Source: an uncultured Bacteroidales bacterium (lineage in GTDB: Bacteria; Bacteroidota; Bacteroidia; Bacteroidales; P3). From it: DNA of 64,000 nt. Shown here one piece after another: positions 10,708 through 20,288 of the stretch; position 1 is the first letter of the stretch; every line of letters starts with the position of its first letter. The stretch lies in the NCBI GenBank assembly GCA_947175635.1, contig CAMWNM010000004.1, positions 1-64,000 on the forward strand, in the 5' to 3' direction. The position numbers and the translations under genes were made by a program. Under the pieces are notes generated by a model, which searched no databases, was not told where the DNA came from, and saw only the letters and a list, made by a program, of their open reading frames with translations.

Positions 10708-12992
10708 AAGACAAAACATCTGATCAAGACTTCCGGCATTACCGCAACATCCTTTGGATGCTTTTCGGTTTCTTCGTGCTTGCCGTGGTTTTTCTCTTTG
10801 CCTGTATAGGCTGGGGCGTTTTCGGCTTTATGCCGTCTTTTGAGGATTTGGAAAACCCCACCAGCTACCAAGCCTCGGAAATCATCTCTTCCGATCAGCA
10901 GATTCTGGGTTCCTATTATGTGGAAAACCGCACCAATGTGGAATACAACGAACTTTCCCCGTTTCTGGTACAGGCACTGATTGCCACCGAAGACAGCCGT
11001 TTTTACCAGCACAGCGGCGTTGACCTGCGCTCTCTGGGCCGTGTGTTCTTTAAATCCATTCTGCGGGGCGACAGAAGCGGCGGGGGCGGCAGCACCATTA
11101 CCCAACAGTTGGCCAAAAACCTCTTTCCCCGCAAGGAACTATCCAAAATGGGGCTTGCCTTGCGCAAACTCAAGGAATGGGTGATCGCGGCCAAGCTGGA
11201 ACGCAACTACACCAAAGACGAAATTATCGCCATGTATTTCAACACGGTGGATTTCGGCAACAATGCCTACGGCATCAAAACGGCTTCCACCACCTATTTC
11301 GGCAAACGCCCTTCGGAGTTGGATGTGGATGAAGCCGCCATATTGGTGGGAATGCTCAAGGCCACGTCCTACTACAACCCCGTACGCAATCCCGAAAATT
11401 CGCTTAAAAGACGGAATGTGGTGTTTGCCCAGATGTGCAAGGCAGGATTCCTCACCGATGCCCAATACGAGGAACTTTCCGCCATGCCGCTCGATATGTC
11501 GCGCTTTGTGCGCCAGACTCACGAAGAAGGTCTGGCCACTTATTTCCGGGAACACCTGCGCCTATGGATGAACGATTGGTGCAAGACGCATAAGAAGGCC
11601 GACGGAAAACCTTACGATCTTTACAGGGACGGACTGCGTATCTATACCACCATCAATTCCCGTCTGCAGGCACATGCGGAAGAGGCGGTGGCCGAATGGA
11701 TAGGCGGAGTGCTTCAAAACGACTTCTACAAGGATGTGCGCGGCGGAAGATACGCGCCGTTTTCTTCGGATATCACCAAAGCCGAGGTACAGAAATTCAT
11801 GGAACAGGCCATGCGCAACTCCGACCGCTACCGCAACATGAAAAAGGCCGGCGCATCGGAAGAAGATATCGTGAAAGCCTTTCACGAAAAGGTACAGATG
11901 AAGGTCTTTTGTTGGCAAGGCGGAGAAAAAGACACCGTAATGAGCCCCTGGGACTCGCTGTGGTATCACAAATGGTTCCTGCACTGCGGCCTGATGTCGG
12001 TAGAACCGCAAACCGGTTATGTGCGTGCCTATGTGGGCGATATAAACTATAAATACTTCAAATACGACAACGTATCGCAAGGCCGCCGTCAGGTAGGTTC
12101 CACTTTCAAGCCTTTCGTTTACACGCTGGCCATGCAGGAAGGAGAATTCCTGCCTTGCACCCAGGTGCCCAACGTGCCGGTCTGCATTCCTCTTTTCGAC
12201 GGTACGGAATGGTGTCCTTCAAACTCATCCAAAAGCCGTGAGGGCGAGATGGTAAGCCTCCGCTGGGCCTTGGCCAATTCGGTAAACTATATCTCGGCCT
12301 ACCTCATCAAGCGTTTTCCGCCCGAAGCGGTAATTGACCTTACCCGCCGTATGGGTATCACCGCCCCCATGGAAGCCGTACCCTCGATTTGTCTGGGTAC
12401 GATGGATATTTCGGTAAAGGAAATGACCAGCGCCATGAGTACATACGCCAATCAAGGCATTCATATCGAACCTTTGTTTGTAACCCGTATCGAAGACAAA
12501 CACGGTATCGTGATTGAAAACTTCAGTCCCCGTCATGAAGAATCCATGAGCGCCAAAACAGCCTACCTGATGTTGGATCTGATGAAAGGCGTAGTGGATG
12601 AAGGCAGCGCGGGACGGCTCCGTTGGCGATACGGACTGAAAAACGCCATCGCCGGAAAAACGGGCACCACGCAAAACCATTCGGATGCCTGGTTCATGGG
12701 TATCACACCCAATCTGACCACCGGCATATGGGTGGGCGGAGAACTCCGTTCCATCCACTTCAACAGCATGCGGCTGGGCCAAGGGGCCAACGCGGCCCTT
12801 CCGATCTGGGGTATCTACATGCAAAAAGTGTACGGCGACTCCATCCTTGCCTTTCCGCAAGATGATTTCGAGCAACCCGAGGGCATCGATATCGATTTGA
12901 AATGCCAGGACGAACGGGATGAAAGCGAAAACCGTCCGAAAAGACCGCAAGTCTTTTCAAACGGTGAAGAACATCTCAACAGCCTGATGTAG
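10704..12992 (+). CDS. mrcA: Class A penicillin-binding protein 1A
   Basis: A bifunctional peptidoglycan synthase of 762 residues anchored by one N-terminal transmembrane helix (about 16-40). The glycosyltransferase 51 domain shows ATEDSRFYQHSGVD (catalytic Glu) and GGSTITQQLAKNLF. The transpeptidase domain shows STFKP with nucleophile near Ser466, then SVN and KTGTT. It polymerises lipid II and cross-links stem peptides in the periplasm. The C-terminus is a short acidic/basic tail without an extra domain. It is the last gene of the holB operon, coupled to gldH by an ATGA overlap. MurF-Alr, which makes its precursor, is encoded convergently just downstream. Confidence 0.95.
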   Translation: MKDKTSDQDFRHYRNILWMLFGFFVLAVVFLFACIGWGVFGFMPSFEDLENPTSYQASEIISSDQQILGSYYVENRTNVEYNELSPFLVQALIATEDSRFYQHSGVDLRSLGRVFFKSILRGDRSGGGGSTITQQLAKNLFPRKELSKMGLALRKLKEWVIAAKLERNYTKDEIIAMYFNTVDFGNNAYGIKTASTTYFGKRPSELDVDEAAILVGMLKATSYYNPVRNPENSLKRRNVVFAQMCKAGFLTDAQYEELSAMPLDMSRFVRQTHEEGLATYFREHLRLWMNDWCKTHKKADGKPYDLYRDGLRIYTTINSRLQAHAEEAVAEWIGGVLQNDFYKDVRGGRYAPFSSDITKAEVQKFMEQAMRNSDRYRNMKKAGASEEDIVKAFHEKVQMKVFCWQGGEKDTVMSPWDSLWYHKWFLHCGLMSVEPQTGYVRAYVGDINYKYFKYDNVSQGRRQVGSTFKPFVYTLAMQEGEFLPCTQVPNVPVCIPLFDGTEWCPSNSSKSREGEMVSLRWALANSVNYISAYLIKRFPPEAVIDLTRRMGITAPMEAVPSICLGTMDISVKEMTSAMSTYANQGIHIEPLFVTRIEDKHGIVIENFSPRHEESMSAKTAYLMLDLMKGVVDEGSAGRLRWRYGLKNAIAGKTGTTQNHSDAWFMGITPNLTTGIWVGGELRSIHFNSMRLGQGANAALPIWGIYMQKVYGDSILAFPQDDFEQPEGIDIDLKCQDERDESENRPKRPQVFSNGEEHLNSLM

Positions 12993-13046
12993 GATTTCTG
13001 TCTGGTGTAAGCGGCTATCGCTTCTGTACGGACAGGAAAGAGACCG

Positions 13047-15572
13047 CTATTCCTGATAATAGATACGCTTAACGCGTTGAGATATTCCGGTCAGGATCTC
13101 GTAAGGAATGGTTTCCAATGTCTCGGCCAGATTGGATATCGGATTCTGCGGGCCGAACACGATTACCTCGTCTTTCTCCACGGCATCGGTATCCGTCAGG
13201 TCGATCATGCACATATCCATACAGATACTGCCTATAATGGGAACCCGTTTCCCTTTCACCCACACTTTTCCCCTGCCATTGCCCAGATGCCGGTTCAATC
13301 CGTCGGCGTAACCGATTCCGATCACCCCCACTTTGGTTTCCCGCTCCGCCACAAAACGTCGTCCGTAACTTACCGCCTCTCCGGGTGCGATGGTGCGGAC
13401 TTGCGAGATTACCGTCTTGAGGGTGCTTACCGTTTCCAGATTGGCCTGCATCTCTTCATCGGTTCCCACCCCGTAAAGTCCGATGCCTAGCCGCACCATA
13501 TCGAACTGATACCGGGGAAAACGAAAGATTCCCGCCGTGTTGAGGCAGTGCCGCATCACCTTGTAGGGAAAAGCGGCCTGTATGCGCTCGCTCCAGCACT
13601 TGAATTTGTCCAACTGCGCCAATGTGTATCCGTCCATTCCGGGCATATCGGCGGTGGCCAGATGAGTAAACACCGACTTGAGCACGCAACGCCTTTCCTT
13701 TTGTATCAAAGGCAAAAATTCATCCAGATCTTTTTCCTCCAATCCCATACGATGCATGCCCGTATCCAGGGCCAGATGGATGCCTACCGGTTCCTTACCG
13801 TCGATAGACAGGCGGTCCATATAGCGTTGCATAGTCTTGAACACACGCATATTGTAGATAACCGGCTCCACGCCGTATCGCAAAACGGTCTCCATGCCTT
13901 CCTCTTCGGGATTCATGCACATGACAGGCAAACGGATACCGTTGTTGCGAAGCGCAACGGCTTCATCGGGATAAGCCACGGCTACATAATCCACATGATT
14001 GTATTCGAGTGTGTCGGCTATCTCATGGCTGCCGCTGCCGTAGGAAAAAGCCTTACCCATCACCATCAGCTTGGTGGAGGGCTCGATAAGACTCCTGAAA
14101 TAGTTGAGATTGTGCACCAATGCCGTGAGATTAACTTCCAGCACCGTTTCATGCACCTTGCGTTGCAAGAGGTTGCCGATGCGTTCGAAACGGAACAGGC
14201 GGGCGCCTTTCAGCAAAACGGACTTCCCGTAATAATGCCGTTCTTCAAAAGAGGCCAGGAACGCATCGGTATCAGGATAGAAACGGGCATTCAGCCCTTT
14301 GAAACTATCTTTCTGCCGCCCTACCGCCGCACCTATACACACGGTTTCCTCCACCTGCCGGCCGCGCAGGATATCGGCCACGTCTCTGTAGAGTTCTTTT
14401 TCCTGACGGCCCGATTCCAGAATATCCGACATAATCACGCAACGCGGACGGTTATGATGATGACGGTGCAGAAAATCAACAGCCATGCAGAATGAATTAT
14501 AGTCGGAATTGTACACGTCGTTGATAACCGAACTCTCGCCCACGCCTTCCTTCATCTCCATACGCATCTCAACGGCAGGAAGATGCTTGATCCGGCGGGC
14601 GATTTCTGCATTTTCATAGCCTGATATAAGCATATACAGCCAGCAGTGCATGGCGTTTTCAACGGAAGCCTTGTCGGAAAACGGTATCTCCACGCTGATC
14701 TCTTCATCCTTGTAACGGGCCTTGAGCAAGGTGCCTGTAAGGGTATCCGAAACCTCTTTCAACTGCAGGTCGGCCTTTGTTTCGGGCGAAAAAGACCAAG
14801 TGAAGATCCTTACGGAATCCCATTCACGGTTTTTAGGAATAGCCTCGGTGATTTCCTTATAATCGGCGCAATAAATCAATTGGTCGGCATATTCGAAAAG
14901 CCTGAGTTTCTCGGCGATCTTGGCCGCCCTACCCGAAAAACCCGCATCATGGGCAGGGCCGATATTGGTAAGAATCCCCACCGTGGGTTTTATCATGGCC
15001 GCCAACTGCTCCATCTCCCCTTCTTGGGAAATGCCGGCTTCGAACACCCCCACCCCGTATTCCTTCCTGAGTTGCAAAACCGAAAGGGCCACGCCCAACT
15101 GAGAGTTATAGCTTTGCGGAGAACGCACCACGTTGCGGTCGAATCCGAGGAGGTATGAAATCCATTCCTTCACCACCGTTTTGCCATTGCTGCCTGTAAT
15201 GCCCACCACCGGCAGGTTGAAGAGACTGCGGCGATAGCAGGCCAGACGTTGCAGGGCGGAAAGCGTATCCTGCACATCGATGAAACGCGCCCCTTTCATC
15301 GCCTCCTTATTCAGTTTACTCATGACCGGATTGAGCGGATCCACCATAAAATGGCGCACTCCCGAATCATACATTTCCTGAAGATAGCGATGTCCGTCGC
15401 CTTTACGGGTAACAAGCGCTACAAAAAGACTGTCGTGCCGGGTTTCGGCACTCCGGCTATCGGTAATGATACGGTCGATATACTCCTTTTTCTCCTTGGG
15501 AGCGGAATCATCGATACATCTCCCATTGGTGGCGCGGACAATAGCCCCGAAACTCAAACGTGCTATTTTCAT
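13047..15572 (-). CDS. Fused MurF ligase and alanine racemase
   Basis: An 841-residue two-enzyme fusion typical of Bacteroidetes. The N-terminal part (about 1-455) is UDP-MurNAc-tripeptide:D-Ala-D-Ala ligase, with the ATP loop GITGSNGKT at 124-132. The C-terminal part (about 465-841) is a fold-type III PLP-dependent alanine racemase. Its PLP lysine lies in MVMGKAFSYGSG (Lys507), where most racemases have VKADAYGHG; the later SYGRRF and GSICMDM regions are normal. The fusion puts supply of D-Ala and its use for the muropeptide in one cytoplasmic protein. It is the last gene of the reverse cluster, 24 nt after the PdxA-like gene. Confidence 0.93.
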   Translation of the reverse strand: MKIARLSFGAIVRATNGRCIDDSAPKEKKEYIDRIITDSRSAETRHDSLFVALVTRKGDGHRYLQEMYDSGVRHFMVDPLNPVMSKLNKEAMKGARFIDVQDTLSALQRLACYRRSLFNLPVVGITGSNGKTVVKEWISYLLGFDRNVVRSPQSYNSQLGVALSVLQLRKEYGVGVFEAGISQEGEMEQLAAMIKPTVGILTNIGPAHDAGFSGRAAKIAEKLRLFEYADQLIYCADYKEITEAIPKNREWDSVRIFTWSFSPETKADLQLKEVSDTLTGTLLKARYKDEEISVEIPFSDKASVENAMHCWLYMLISGYENAEIARRIKHLPAVEMRMEMKEGVGESSVINDVYNSDYNSFCMAVDFLHRHHHNRPRCVIMSDILESGRQEKELYRDVADILRGRQVEETVCIGAAVGRQKDSFKGLNARFYPDTDAFLASFEERHYYGKSVLLKGARLFRFERIGNLLQRKVHETVLEVNLTALVHNLNYFRSLIEPSTKLMVMGKAFSYGSGSHEIADTLEYNHVDYVAVAYPDEAVALRNNGIRLPVMCMNPEEEGMETVLRYGVEPVIYNMRVFKTMQRYMDRLSIDGKEPVGIHLALDTGMHRMGLEEKDLDEFLPLIQKERRCVLKSVFTHLATADMPGMDGYTLAQLDKFKCWSERIQAAFPYKVMRHCLNTAGIFRFPRYQFDMVRLGIGLYGVGTDEEMQANLETVSTLKTVISQVRTIAPGEAVSYGRRFVAERETKVGVIGIGYADGLNRHLGNGRGKVWVKGKRVPIIGSICMDMCMIDLTDTDAVEKDEVIVFGPQNPISNLAETLETIPYEILTGISQRVKRIYYQE

Positions 15573-15596
15573 AACGGAAAGGAATCTTTGAGTCCT

Positions 15597-16676
15597 CTAA
15601 TTCTCCCGCATTTCCCGGCGGGAAGACGCAATATGATAGCCCAAGGGATTCTCGGTAAGTTTACGATATTGCTGGCGGGCGGCATCGATGTCGATGGCGC
15701 GGCAAACGGCCCGGAAAAGACTGCGGAAAGCCTTCTCCGCATCGAAATTCTCCCATATCGGTTCCAGATGCAGAACAGGCGAAGAGGCCGTATAATAGCA
15801 ACATTCTTCTTTGGGACAGGTATCGAACACGCATTCGGCCTGCTCCCTATACATACACAGTACGGCATCAAAGGAAAAACGTTCCTGCGCATGGAAAAAA
15901 GCATGCGCCGGATAGGGGCCGAAAACAGGAATACCTTTCTCGAAAAGACGGTTCACCAATGGTTTCAATATTCTTACATCGGCTTCCGCATTCGTTCCGG
16001 AACGCAAATCCTTCTCCATCCCCAACACGGCGATCCGGGGCGTTGTGATGGAGAAATCGGACTTGATGGCCGCATACAGGTCCAGTATACGCTGTTCCAC
16101 ACGTTGGGCGGAGAGATAGGTTTCAGCATCTTCCCGTTTTACGGTGGTGAGGAAACTGAGCCGCATGGCACGGGTAAGCAACATGCGGAAAGGATTACCG
16201 GCAAAGGCGGAGGCTACTGTCATGGCCTGATTCTTAAACTCAGGATGCCTTTCCCGCAACTTGTCTTCCGATACCGGAAGAGAAACCAAGGCGCGCACAT
16301 GCCCTTCGGCCATGTGGGAAACCGCCTGCTGCAAAGCCAGAAATGTATCGTTTTCTTCTTCCTGGCTTGCGTTTTCGGCCGAAAAAACCTGTATGCGCCG
16401 CCCCTTGATATCCTGTATCTGCTTTTGAACGAGAAAGGACTTCTCGTTCAAGCCTATCTTTTCACCCGCTGCGGCCAGAAGCGGAGCCGAACCGTAGAGA
16501 AAGGGCAAAGCGCCGTCAAAGATGCCGCTGTCGCCGAATAAACGCGCAACCGCCTCGTAACAAAGAGAAGTTCCGTCTCCGGGGGTGATGCCGATGCGCA
16601 GCCGCTCTTCTCGTTCGGAACGCACCGCCTTTACAGGACGGGATATCTCGGGATTATTTCCAGATCTGTTATCCAT
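15597..16676 (-). CDS. Diverged PdxA-like protein lacking metal ligands
   Basis: A 359-residue protein with the overall layout of PdxA (4-hydroxythreonine-4-phosphate dehydrogenase, vitamin B6 synthesis). The N-terminal GITPGDG, the middle LVSLPVSEDKL, TPRIAVLGMEKD, FGPYPAHAFF, FDAVLCMYREQAE and the final NPLGYH align by eye with Bacteroidetes PdxA. The three metal-binding histidines of the family are missing: GHTEY appears as FKNQAMT, LNPHAG as MEKDLRSG, and MYHDQG as MYREQ. The GIGxE part of the first motif is also changed. I infer it is either non-catalytic or has another activity. It sits in a tight reverse operon between leucyl aminopeptidase and MurF-Alr. Family membership is fairly sure; function is not. 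Confidence 0.75.
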   Translation of the reverse strand: MDNRSGNNPEISRPVKAVRSEREERLRIGITPGDGTSLCYEAVARLFGDSGIFDGALPFLYGSAPLLAAAGEKIGLNEKSFLVQKQIQDIKGRRIQVFSAENASQEEENDTFLALQQAVSHMAEGHVRALVSLPVSEDKLRERHPEFKNQAMTVASAFAGNPFRMLLTRAMRLSFLTTVKREDAETYLSAQRVEQRILDLYAAIKSDFSITTPRIAVLGMEKDLRSGTNAEADVRILKPLVNRLFEKGIPVFGPYPAHAFFHAQERFSFDAVLCMYREQAECVFDTCPKEECCYYTASSPVLHLEPIWENFDAEKAFRSLFRAVCRAIDIDAARQQYRKLTENPLGYHIASSRREMREN

Positions 16677-16717
16677 GATGTTGCTGTGTTATGGGATTTC
16701 CCAGCCTTCGGCCGGGT

Positions 16718-18127
16718 TTATTTCATTTCCTGTTGCGCGAGCATACGGAAAAATTCCGTCATGAGGCGCAGCCCGAATGCGGTTGCACCAGGCCCCCGGT
16801 AGGCATCCCGACGATGGAGATACTCCACTCCGGCCACATCCAGATGCACAAAAGGGGCCGTGGTGAAACGACGGATAAACTTGGCGGCCGTTATCATGCC
16901 GGCTGCACCGTTTCCGCAATTCTTTATATCGGCCACACCCGATTCCAATTCCTTTTCATATTCTTTCCACATGGGGAAAAAGCAGAGCCTTTCGTGGGTA
17001 TCTTCTCCTGCCTGCTGCAGAAGGGGCACGTAGGCGTCGGCTTCTTCCTGCATGGCGGCGATCCCCTCACTGCCCAATGCCCGTGAGGCGGCGCCGGTCA
17101 AAGTGGCCATGGTTACAATCAAGGCCGGGTCAAGGTTCTTCTGGGCATACGCCACCGCATCGGCCAACAGCAGACGCCCCTCGGCGTCGGTATTGGTGAT
17201 CTCGACCGTAGTGCCGTCGTACATCCGGATCACATCGCCGCATACCAGCGCGTTTCCGTTGAGACGGTTGTCGGTGGCCGGAACAAGCCCTTTCACATGC
17301 AGAGGCAGCCCCAAAACAGCCAGACTGCGCATGATACCGATCACTAAAGCGGCTCCCGCCATATCGGTTTTCATGTCTTCCATATAGTTGCCGGTCTTGA
17401 TATTCATGCCGCCGGCATCAAACACCACGCCCTTTCCCACCAAAACAACAGGCTTTTTGTTTTTGGGCGCGGCCGGCCGATATTCTATTTCCGTAAAAGA
17501 AGGTTTGTCGACACTGCCCTTGTTCACACCCAGCAAACCACCCATCCCCGAACTGGCCAAAGCCTCTTCCGACCACACTTTTACCTCAAGCCCCAGTTCC
17601 GAGGCTCCTTTTTGCGCCCATTCGGCCAACTGCACGGCATTGAGTGCGGAAAAAGGCAGATCCACCAGATATTTGGCGCGGTTAACTTCCGCACAGAGCC
17701 TTTCGGTAAGACGCAGACGACCTTCTTCCATATATTCGGAAACAACATGAAAGCTGAATGCGGGTTTCTTTTCTGTCTTGAATTCCGAAAAACTGTAGGA
17801 AGAAAGATGAAGCGACTCCACAAACGCTTCCACAGAAGCCGTATCCGCCCAGTCTTCATCCAAAACCTCCGCCTCATACAGTTTTTCTTTCTGCAGAAGA
17901 TGGAGTATGTCGGATGCCGTTCGGCGCACCTTTTCCCATCTCTGGCTCTTTTGTGTTTCCTTTATCGGATAAAACACCGCAATACGGTATTCCGGAAATG
18001 GTAAAACGCAATAATCCGCATCCGAAGCGGCTTTCCGCGCCACGTATCCGGCTTCTTCCTCCGTAAACCGGCGGCAACCGGAGAGGGAATCATCCCCCCT
18101 GAGCAGGATTATCGAAACCTTTTTCAT
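16718..18127 (-). CDS. Leucyl aminopeptidase (M17 family)
   Basis: A 469-residue cytosolic metallo-aminopeptidase. The C-terminal catalytic domain has the two-metal site signature: VGKGVVFDAGGMNIK, MKTDMAGAA and the M17 hallmark NTDAEGRLLLADA. The N-terminal 150 residues are diverged, as usual for this family. It removes N-terminal residues from peptides; related PepA proteins can also bind DNA, but nothing here shows that. I start it at the ATG at 18127 (MKKVSIILLRGDD). The ORF track's 62 extra residues run through the preceding small gene and look non-coding. The PdxA-like gene follows after 41 nt. Confidence 0.93.
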   Translation of the reverse strand: MKKVSIILLRGDDSLSGCRRFTEEEAGYVARKAASDADYCVLPFPEYRIAVFYPIKETQKSQRWEKVRRTASDILHLLQKEKLYEAEVLDEDWADTASVEAFVESLHLSSYSFSEFKTEKKPAFSFHVVSEYMEEGRLRLTERLCAEVNRAKYLVDLPFSALNAVQLAEWAQKGASELGLEVKVWSEEALASSGMGGLLGVNKGSVDKPSFTEIEYRPAAPKNKKPVVLVGKGVVFDAGGMNIKTGNYMEDMKTDMAGAALVIGIMRSLAVLGLPLHVKGLVPATDNRLNGNALVCGDVIRMYDGTTVEITNTDAEGRLLLADAVAYAQKNLDPALIVTMATLTGAASRALGSEGIAAMQEEADAYVPLLQQAGEDTHERLCFFPMWKEYEKELESGVADIKNCGNGAAGMITAAKFIRRFTTAPFVHLDVAGVEYLHRRDAYRGPGATAFGLRLMTEFFRMLAQQEMK

Positions 18128-18185
18128 CTCTATCTTTTCCACTTTGAGGTTAACAGTCTTTTGCTTGAAGAAGCGGGGAATGCCG

Positions 18186-18434
18186 CTACACTTCTTCCGC
18201 CATAGCCGAAGCCTTGGCCATTTGCGAAGCGGTGTGGCCGTGGTGCAGTTCGTAATGCGGACAATCCTCATGGCGGCCGCTTGGAGAACAACTTCCGCAT
18301 GCGGCCTCTCCATCCGATTCCCTCATGGCGCAACGATGGGAAAACGTACCGTCGCGCCGAATCAAGAGTTTGATGGCCAAACCGGCCACGCAAAGCCCCA
18401 CCACGATTAAACTGAACAGCAGAAGCCTAAGCAT
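18186..18434 (-). CDS. Small Cys/His-rich single-pass membrane protein
   Basis: An 82-residue protein whose start overlaps the end of recA by 8 nt, which argues that it is real. Residues 1-24 form a hydrophobic helix ([18 protein letters not shown]) and the rest is a short tail with five cysteines and several histidines ([27 protein letters not shown]). Short proteins of this build, a membrane anchor plus a Cys-rich tail, occur in Bacteroidetes without an assigned function. The tail could bind a metal or form disulfides, which is inference. I do not recognise a named family with certainty. Confidence 0.65.
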   Translation of the reverse strand: MLRLLLFSLIVVGLCVAGLAIKLLIRRDGTFSHRCAMRESDGEAACGSCSPSGRHEDCPHYELHHGHTASQMAKASAMAEEV

Positions 18435-19494
18435 CTTCCTGCATATCTTCGGCCATGCCGCCGTTTTCCTTGGCTTTCAAGGCGGCACGGACCTTGCTTT
18501 CCAATTCATCGCACAACTCGGGATTGTCGGCCAAGAGTTGTTTCACGGCATCCCTGCCCTGCCCCAGTTTGGTTTCGTTATAACCGAACCATGAACCGCT
18601 TTTCTTGATAATCGACAGGTCCACGCCCAAATCGATGATTTCTCCGACCTTGGAAATACCTTGCCCGTAGAGCAGATCGAATTCGGCCTGGCGGAAAGGA
18701 GGGGAAACCTTGTTTTTCACCACCTTTACCTTCACGCGGTTGCCCACCACATTGTCTCCGTCCTTGATTTGGGAAATGCGGCGGATATCCAGACGGACAG
18801 AAGCGTAGAATTTAAGGGCGTTTCCTCCGGTGGTGGTTTCGGGATTGCCGAACATCACACCGATTTTTTCACGCAATTGGTTGATGAACACACAGCAGCA
18901 ACCGGTCTTACTGATGGTGGAGGTGAGTTTGCGCAAAGCCTGAGACATCAGACGGGCATGCAACCCCATCTTGGAATCCCCCATCTCTCCTTCGATTTCA
19001 CTTCGGGGAGTAAGGGCCGCCACAGAGTCGATCACGATGATATCGATGGCACCTGAACGGATCAGATTGTCGGCTATTTCGAGGGCTTGTTCTCCATTGT
19101 CGGGTTGCGCCACCAAAAGGTCGTTGGTGTTCACGCCCAGTTTTTGCGCGTATGCGGGATCAAAAGCGTGCTCGGCATCGATAAAGGCCGCGATACCGCC
19201 TTTTTTCTGGGATTCGGCGATGGCATGAATGGCCAGCGTGGTCTTACCCGAAGATTCCGGACCGTAGATCTCCACGATTCTGCCTTTGGGGAAACCGCCC
19301 ACACCGAGCGCCATATCCACCCCGATGGAACCGGTGGAAATCACCTCTATGTTTTCGATAGCCGGGTTATCGCCCAGTTTCATCACCGCACCCTTACCGT
19401 AAGATTTTTCTATCTTGTCAAGCGTGAGCTGAAGCGCTTTCAGTTTCTCGGAGTTCACCGAAGGTGTTTCTTCTTTTTCTTCTTTTTTCGCCAT
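18427..19494 (-). CDS. recA: Recombinase RecA
   Basis: A 355-residue ATP-dependent strand-exchange protein for homologous recombination and the SOS response. Visible are the Walker [10 protein letters not shown] (from residue 78), the Walker B-region [10 protein letters not shown], loop L1 region [22 protein letters not shown] and L2 around [13 protein letters not shown]. The C-terminus is acidic (MAEDMQEDA), as in other RecA proteins. A -7-like TAATTTTG on the reverse strand lies 33 nt upstream, so it probably has its own promoter although the preceding genes run the same way. I saw no recognisable LexA operator. Confidence 0.98.
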   Translation of the reverse strand: MAKKEEKEETPSVNSEKLKALQLTLDKIEKSYGKGAVMKLGDNPAIENIEVISTGSIGVDMALGVGGFPKGRIVEIYGPESSGKTTLAIHAIAESQKKGGIAAFIDAEHAFDPAYAQKLGVNTNDLLVAQPDNGEQALEIADNLIRSGAIDIIVIDSVAALTPRSEIEGEMGDSKMGLHARLMSQALRKLTSTISKTGCCCVFINQLREKIGVMFGNPETTTGGNALKFYASVRLDIRRISQIKDGDNVVGNRVKVKVVKNKVSPPFRQAEFDLLYGQGISKVGEIIDLGVDLSIIKKSGSWFGYNETKLGQGRDAVKQLLADNPELCDELESKVRAALKAKENGGMAEDMQEDA

Positions 19495-19526
19495 GTCGGA
19501 TTATGTTTTCTGTTAGCAATCGAATG

Positions 19527-19534
19527 CAAAATTA
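19527..19534 (-). promoter_or_regulatory. Putative recA promoter -7 box
   Basis: TAATTTTG on the reverse strand matches TAnnTTTG. No clear TTG stands 19-21 nt upstream. A small inverted repeat CCTTAA/TTAAGG (19546-19563) sits just upstream of it and could be an operator or a weak terminator for the preceding gene; neither can be decided from one sequence. Confidence 0.4.
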
Positions 19535-19568
19535 CAGCCTTATTCCCTTAAAAAAGCTTAAGGCCCTG

Positions 19569-20273
19569 TTAAAAATCAAGTGCGGCATTCAAAAAATTGT
19601 TAAAAGGAACCGCCGCCGCCAATCCGTCGAGCAATTTTTTCCCGAAACCGGCATCGGCCACCTCCTTGTCCGTTACATTACGGGAAAGGAAATAATGACG
19701 GTACCTGAGCAGATCCATATCGGGAAAATTCTTGTCGTATCCTCTCGGCGCCACTTTCAAACGCATGCTCTCATCCATTTTTCCACCGTACACTTTCCCG
19801 ACAGCCGGAGCCTGCAGGATTTTCCGAAGCGTCGGGGCCTGAAAATAGATACCGTCGCGCACTTTCTTCTGTTTTTCCGAAGGCAGACCATACACACCCG
19901 CGCCGAACATGCTCTTGCCCGGTTCCAAATGGATGTAGTAGCCCGAACAGAATCCATGTCGACCTTCCTTGGAAAGGAATGTGCCGATATACTCCTTATA
20001 GGGACGCTTGTCGGAAGAGAAACGGGTATCGCGGTAGATGCGGTAGGTGCTTTTTCCAGGATCGACCAAGGCCATGTCCTTATCAAACCGCACAAGCTGT
20101 TGCAAGAGCCATGTCATAAATGTCTCCACCTGCGCCTTTACTTGCAGGTACTCGCCTTTATGGGCATTGAACCAATCTCGGTCGTTGTTTTTCGACAAGG
20201 TCTTCAAAAAATCCAGAACGCCCGCCAGACCGGGCGTCTCCGCATCGTTTCTTCTTTCTTCCCTTTTCATCAT
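19569..20273 (-). CDS. DUF2461 family protein
   Basis: A 234-residue cytoplasmic protein of the DUF2461/TIGR02453 family, whose function is unknown. Family-like segments are LSKNNDRDWFNAHKGEY near the N-terminus, TYRIYRDTRFSSDKRPYKEYIG in the middle and YYIHLEPGKSMFGAGVYGLP. The start could be either of two adjacent ATG codons (20273 or 20270). It follows the O-methyltransferase gene by 15 nt and precedes recA by 74 nt on the same strand, so it belongs to the serine dehydratase/methyltransferase operon. Confidence 0.85.
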   Translation of the reverse strand: MMKREERRNDAETPGLAGVLDFLKTLSKNNDRDWFNAHKGEYLQVKAQVETFMTWLLQQLVRFDKDMALVDPGKSTYRIYRDTRFSSDKRPYKEYIGTFLSKEGRHGFCSGYYIHLEPGKSMFGAGVYGLPSEKQKKVRDGIYFQAPTLRKILQAPAVGKVYGGKMDESMRLKVAPRGYDKNFPDMDLLRYRHYFLSRNVTDKEVADAGFGKKLLDGLAAAVPFNNFLNAALDF

Positions 20274-20288
20274 CTTTTCTACGATATA

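Noticed and set aside
12993-13046. Possible terminator between PBP1A and murF-alr
   Set aside because: AAGCG/CGCTT and an imperfect TTCTGTC/GACAGGAA pairing can be drawn, but there is no T run and the stems are short.
15249-16541. 430-residue forward ORF across murF-alr and the PdxA-like gene
   Set aside because: It is antisense to two supported genes and shows low-information sequence typical of shadow frames.
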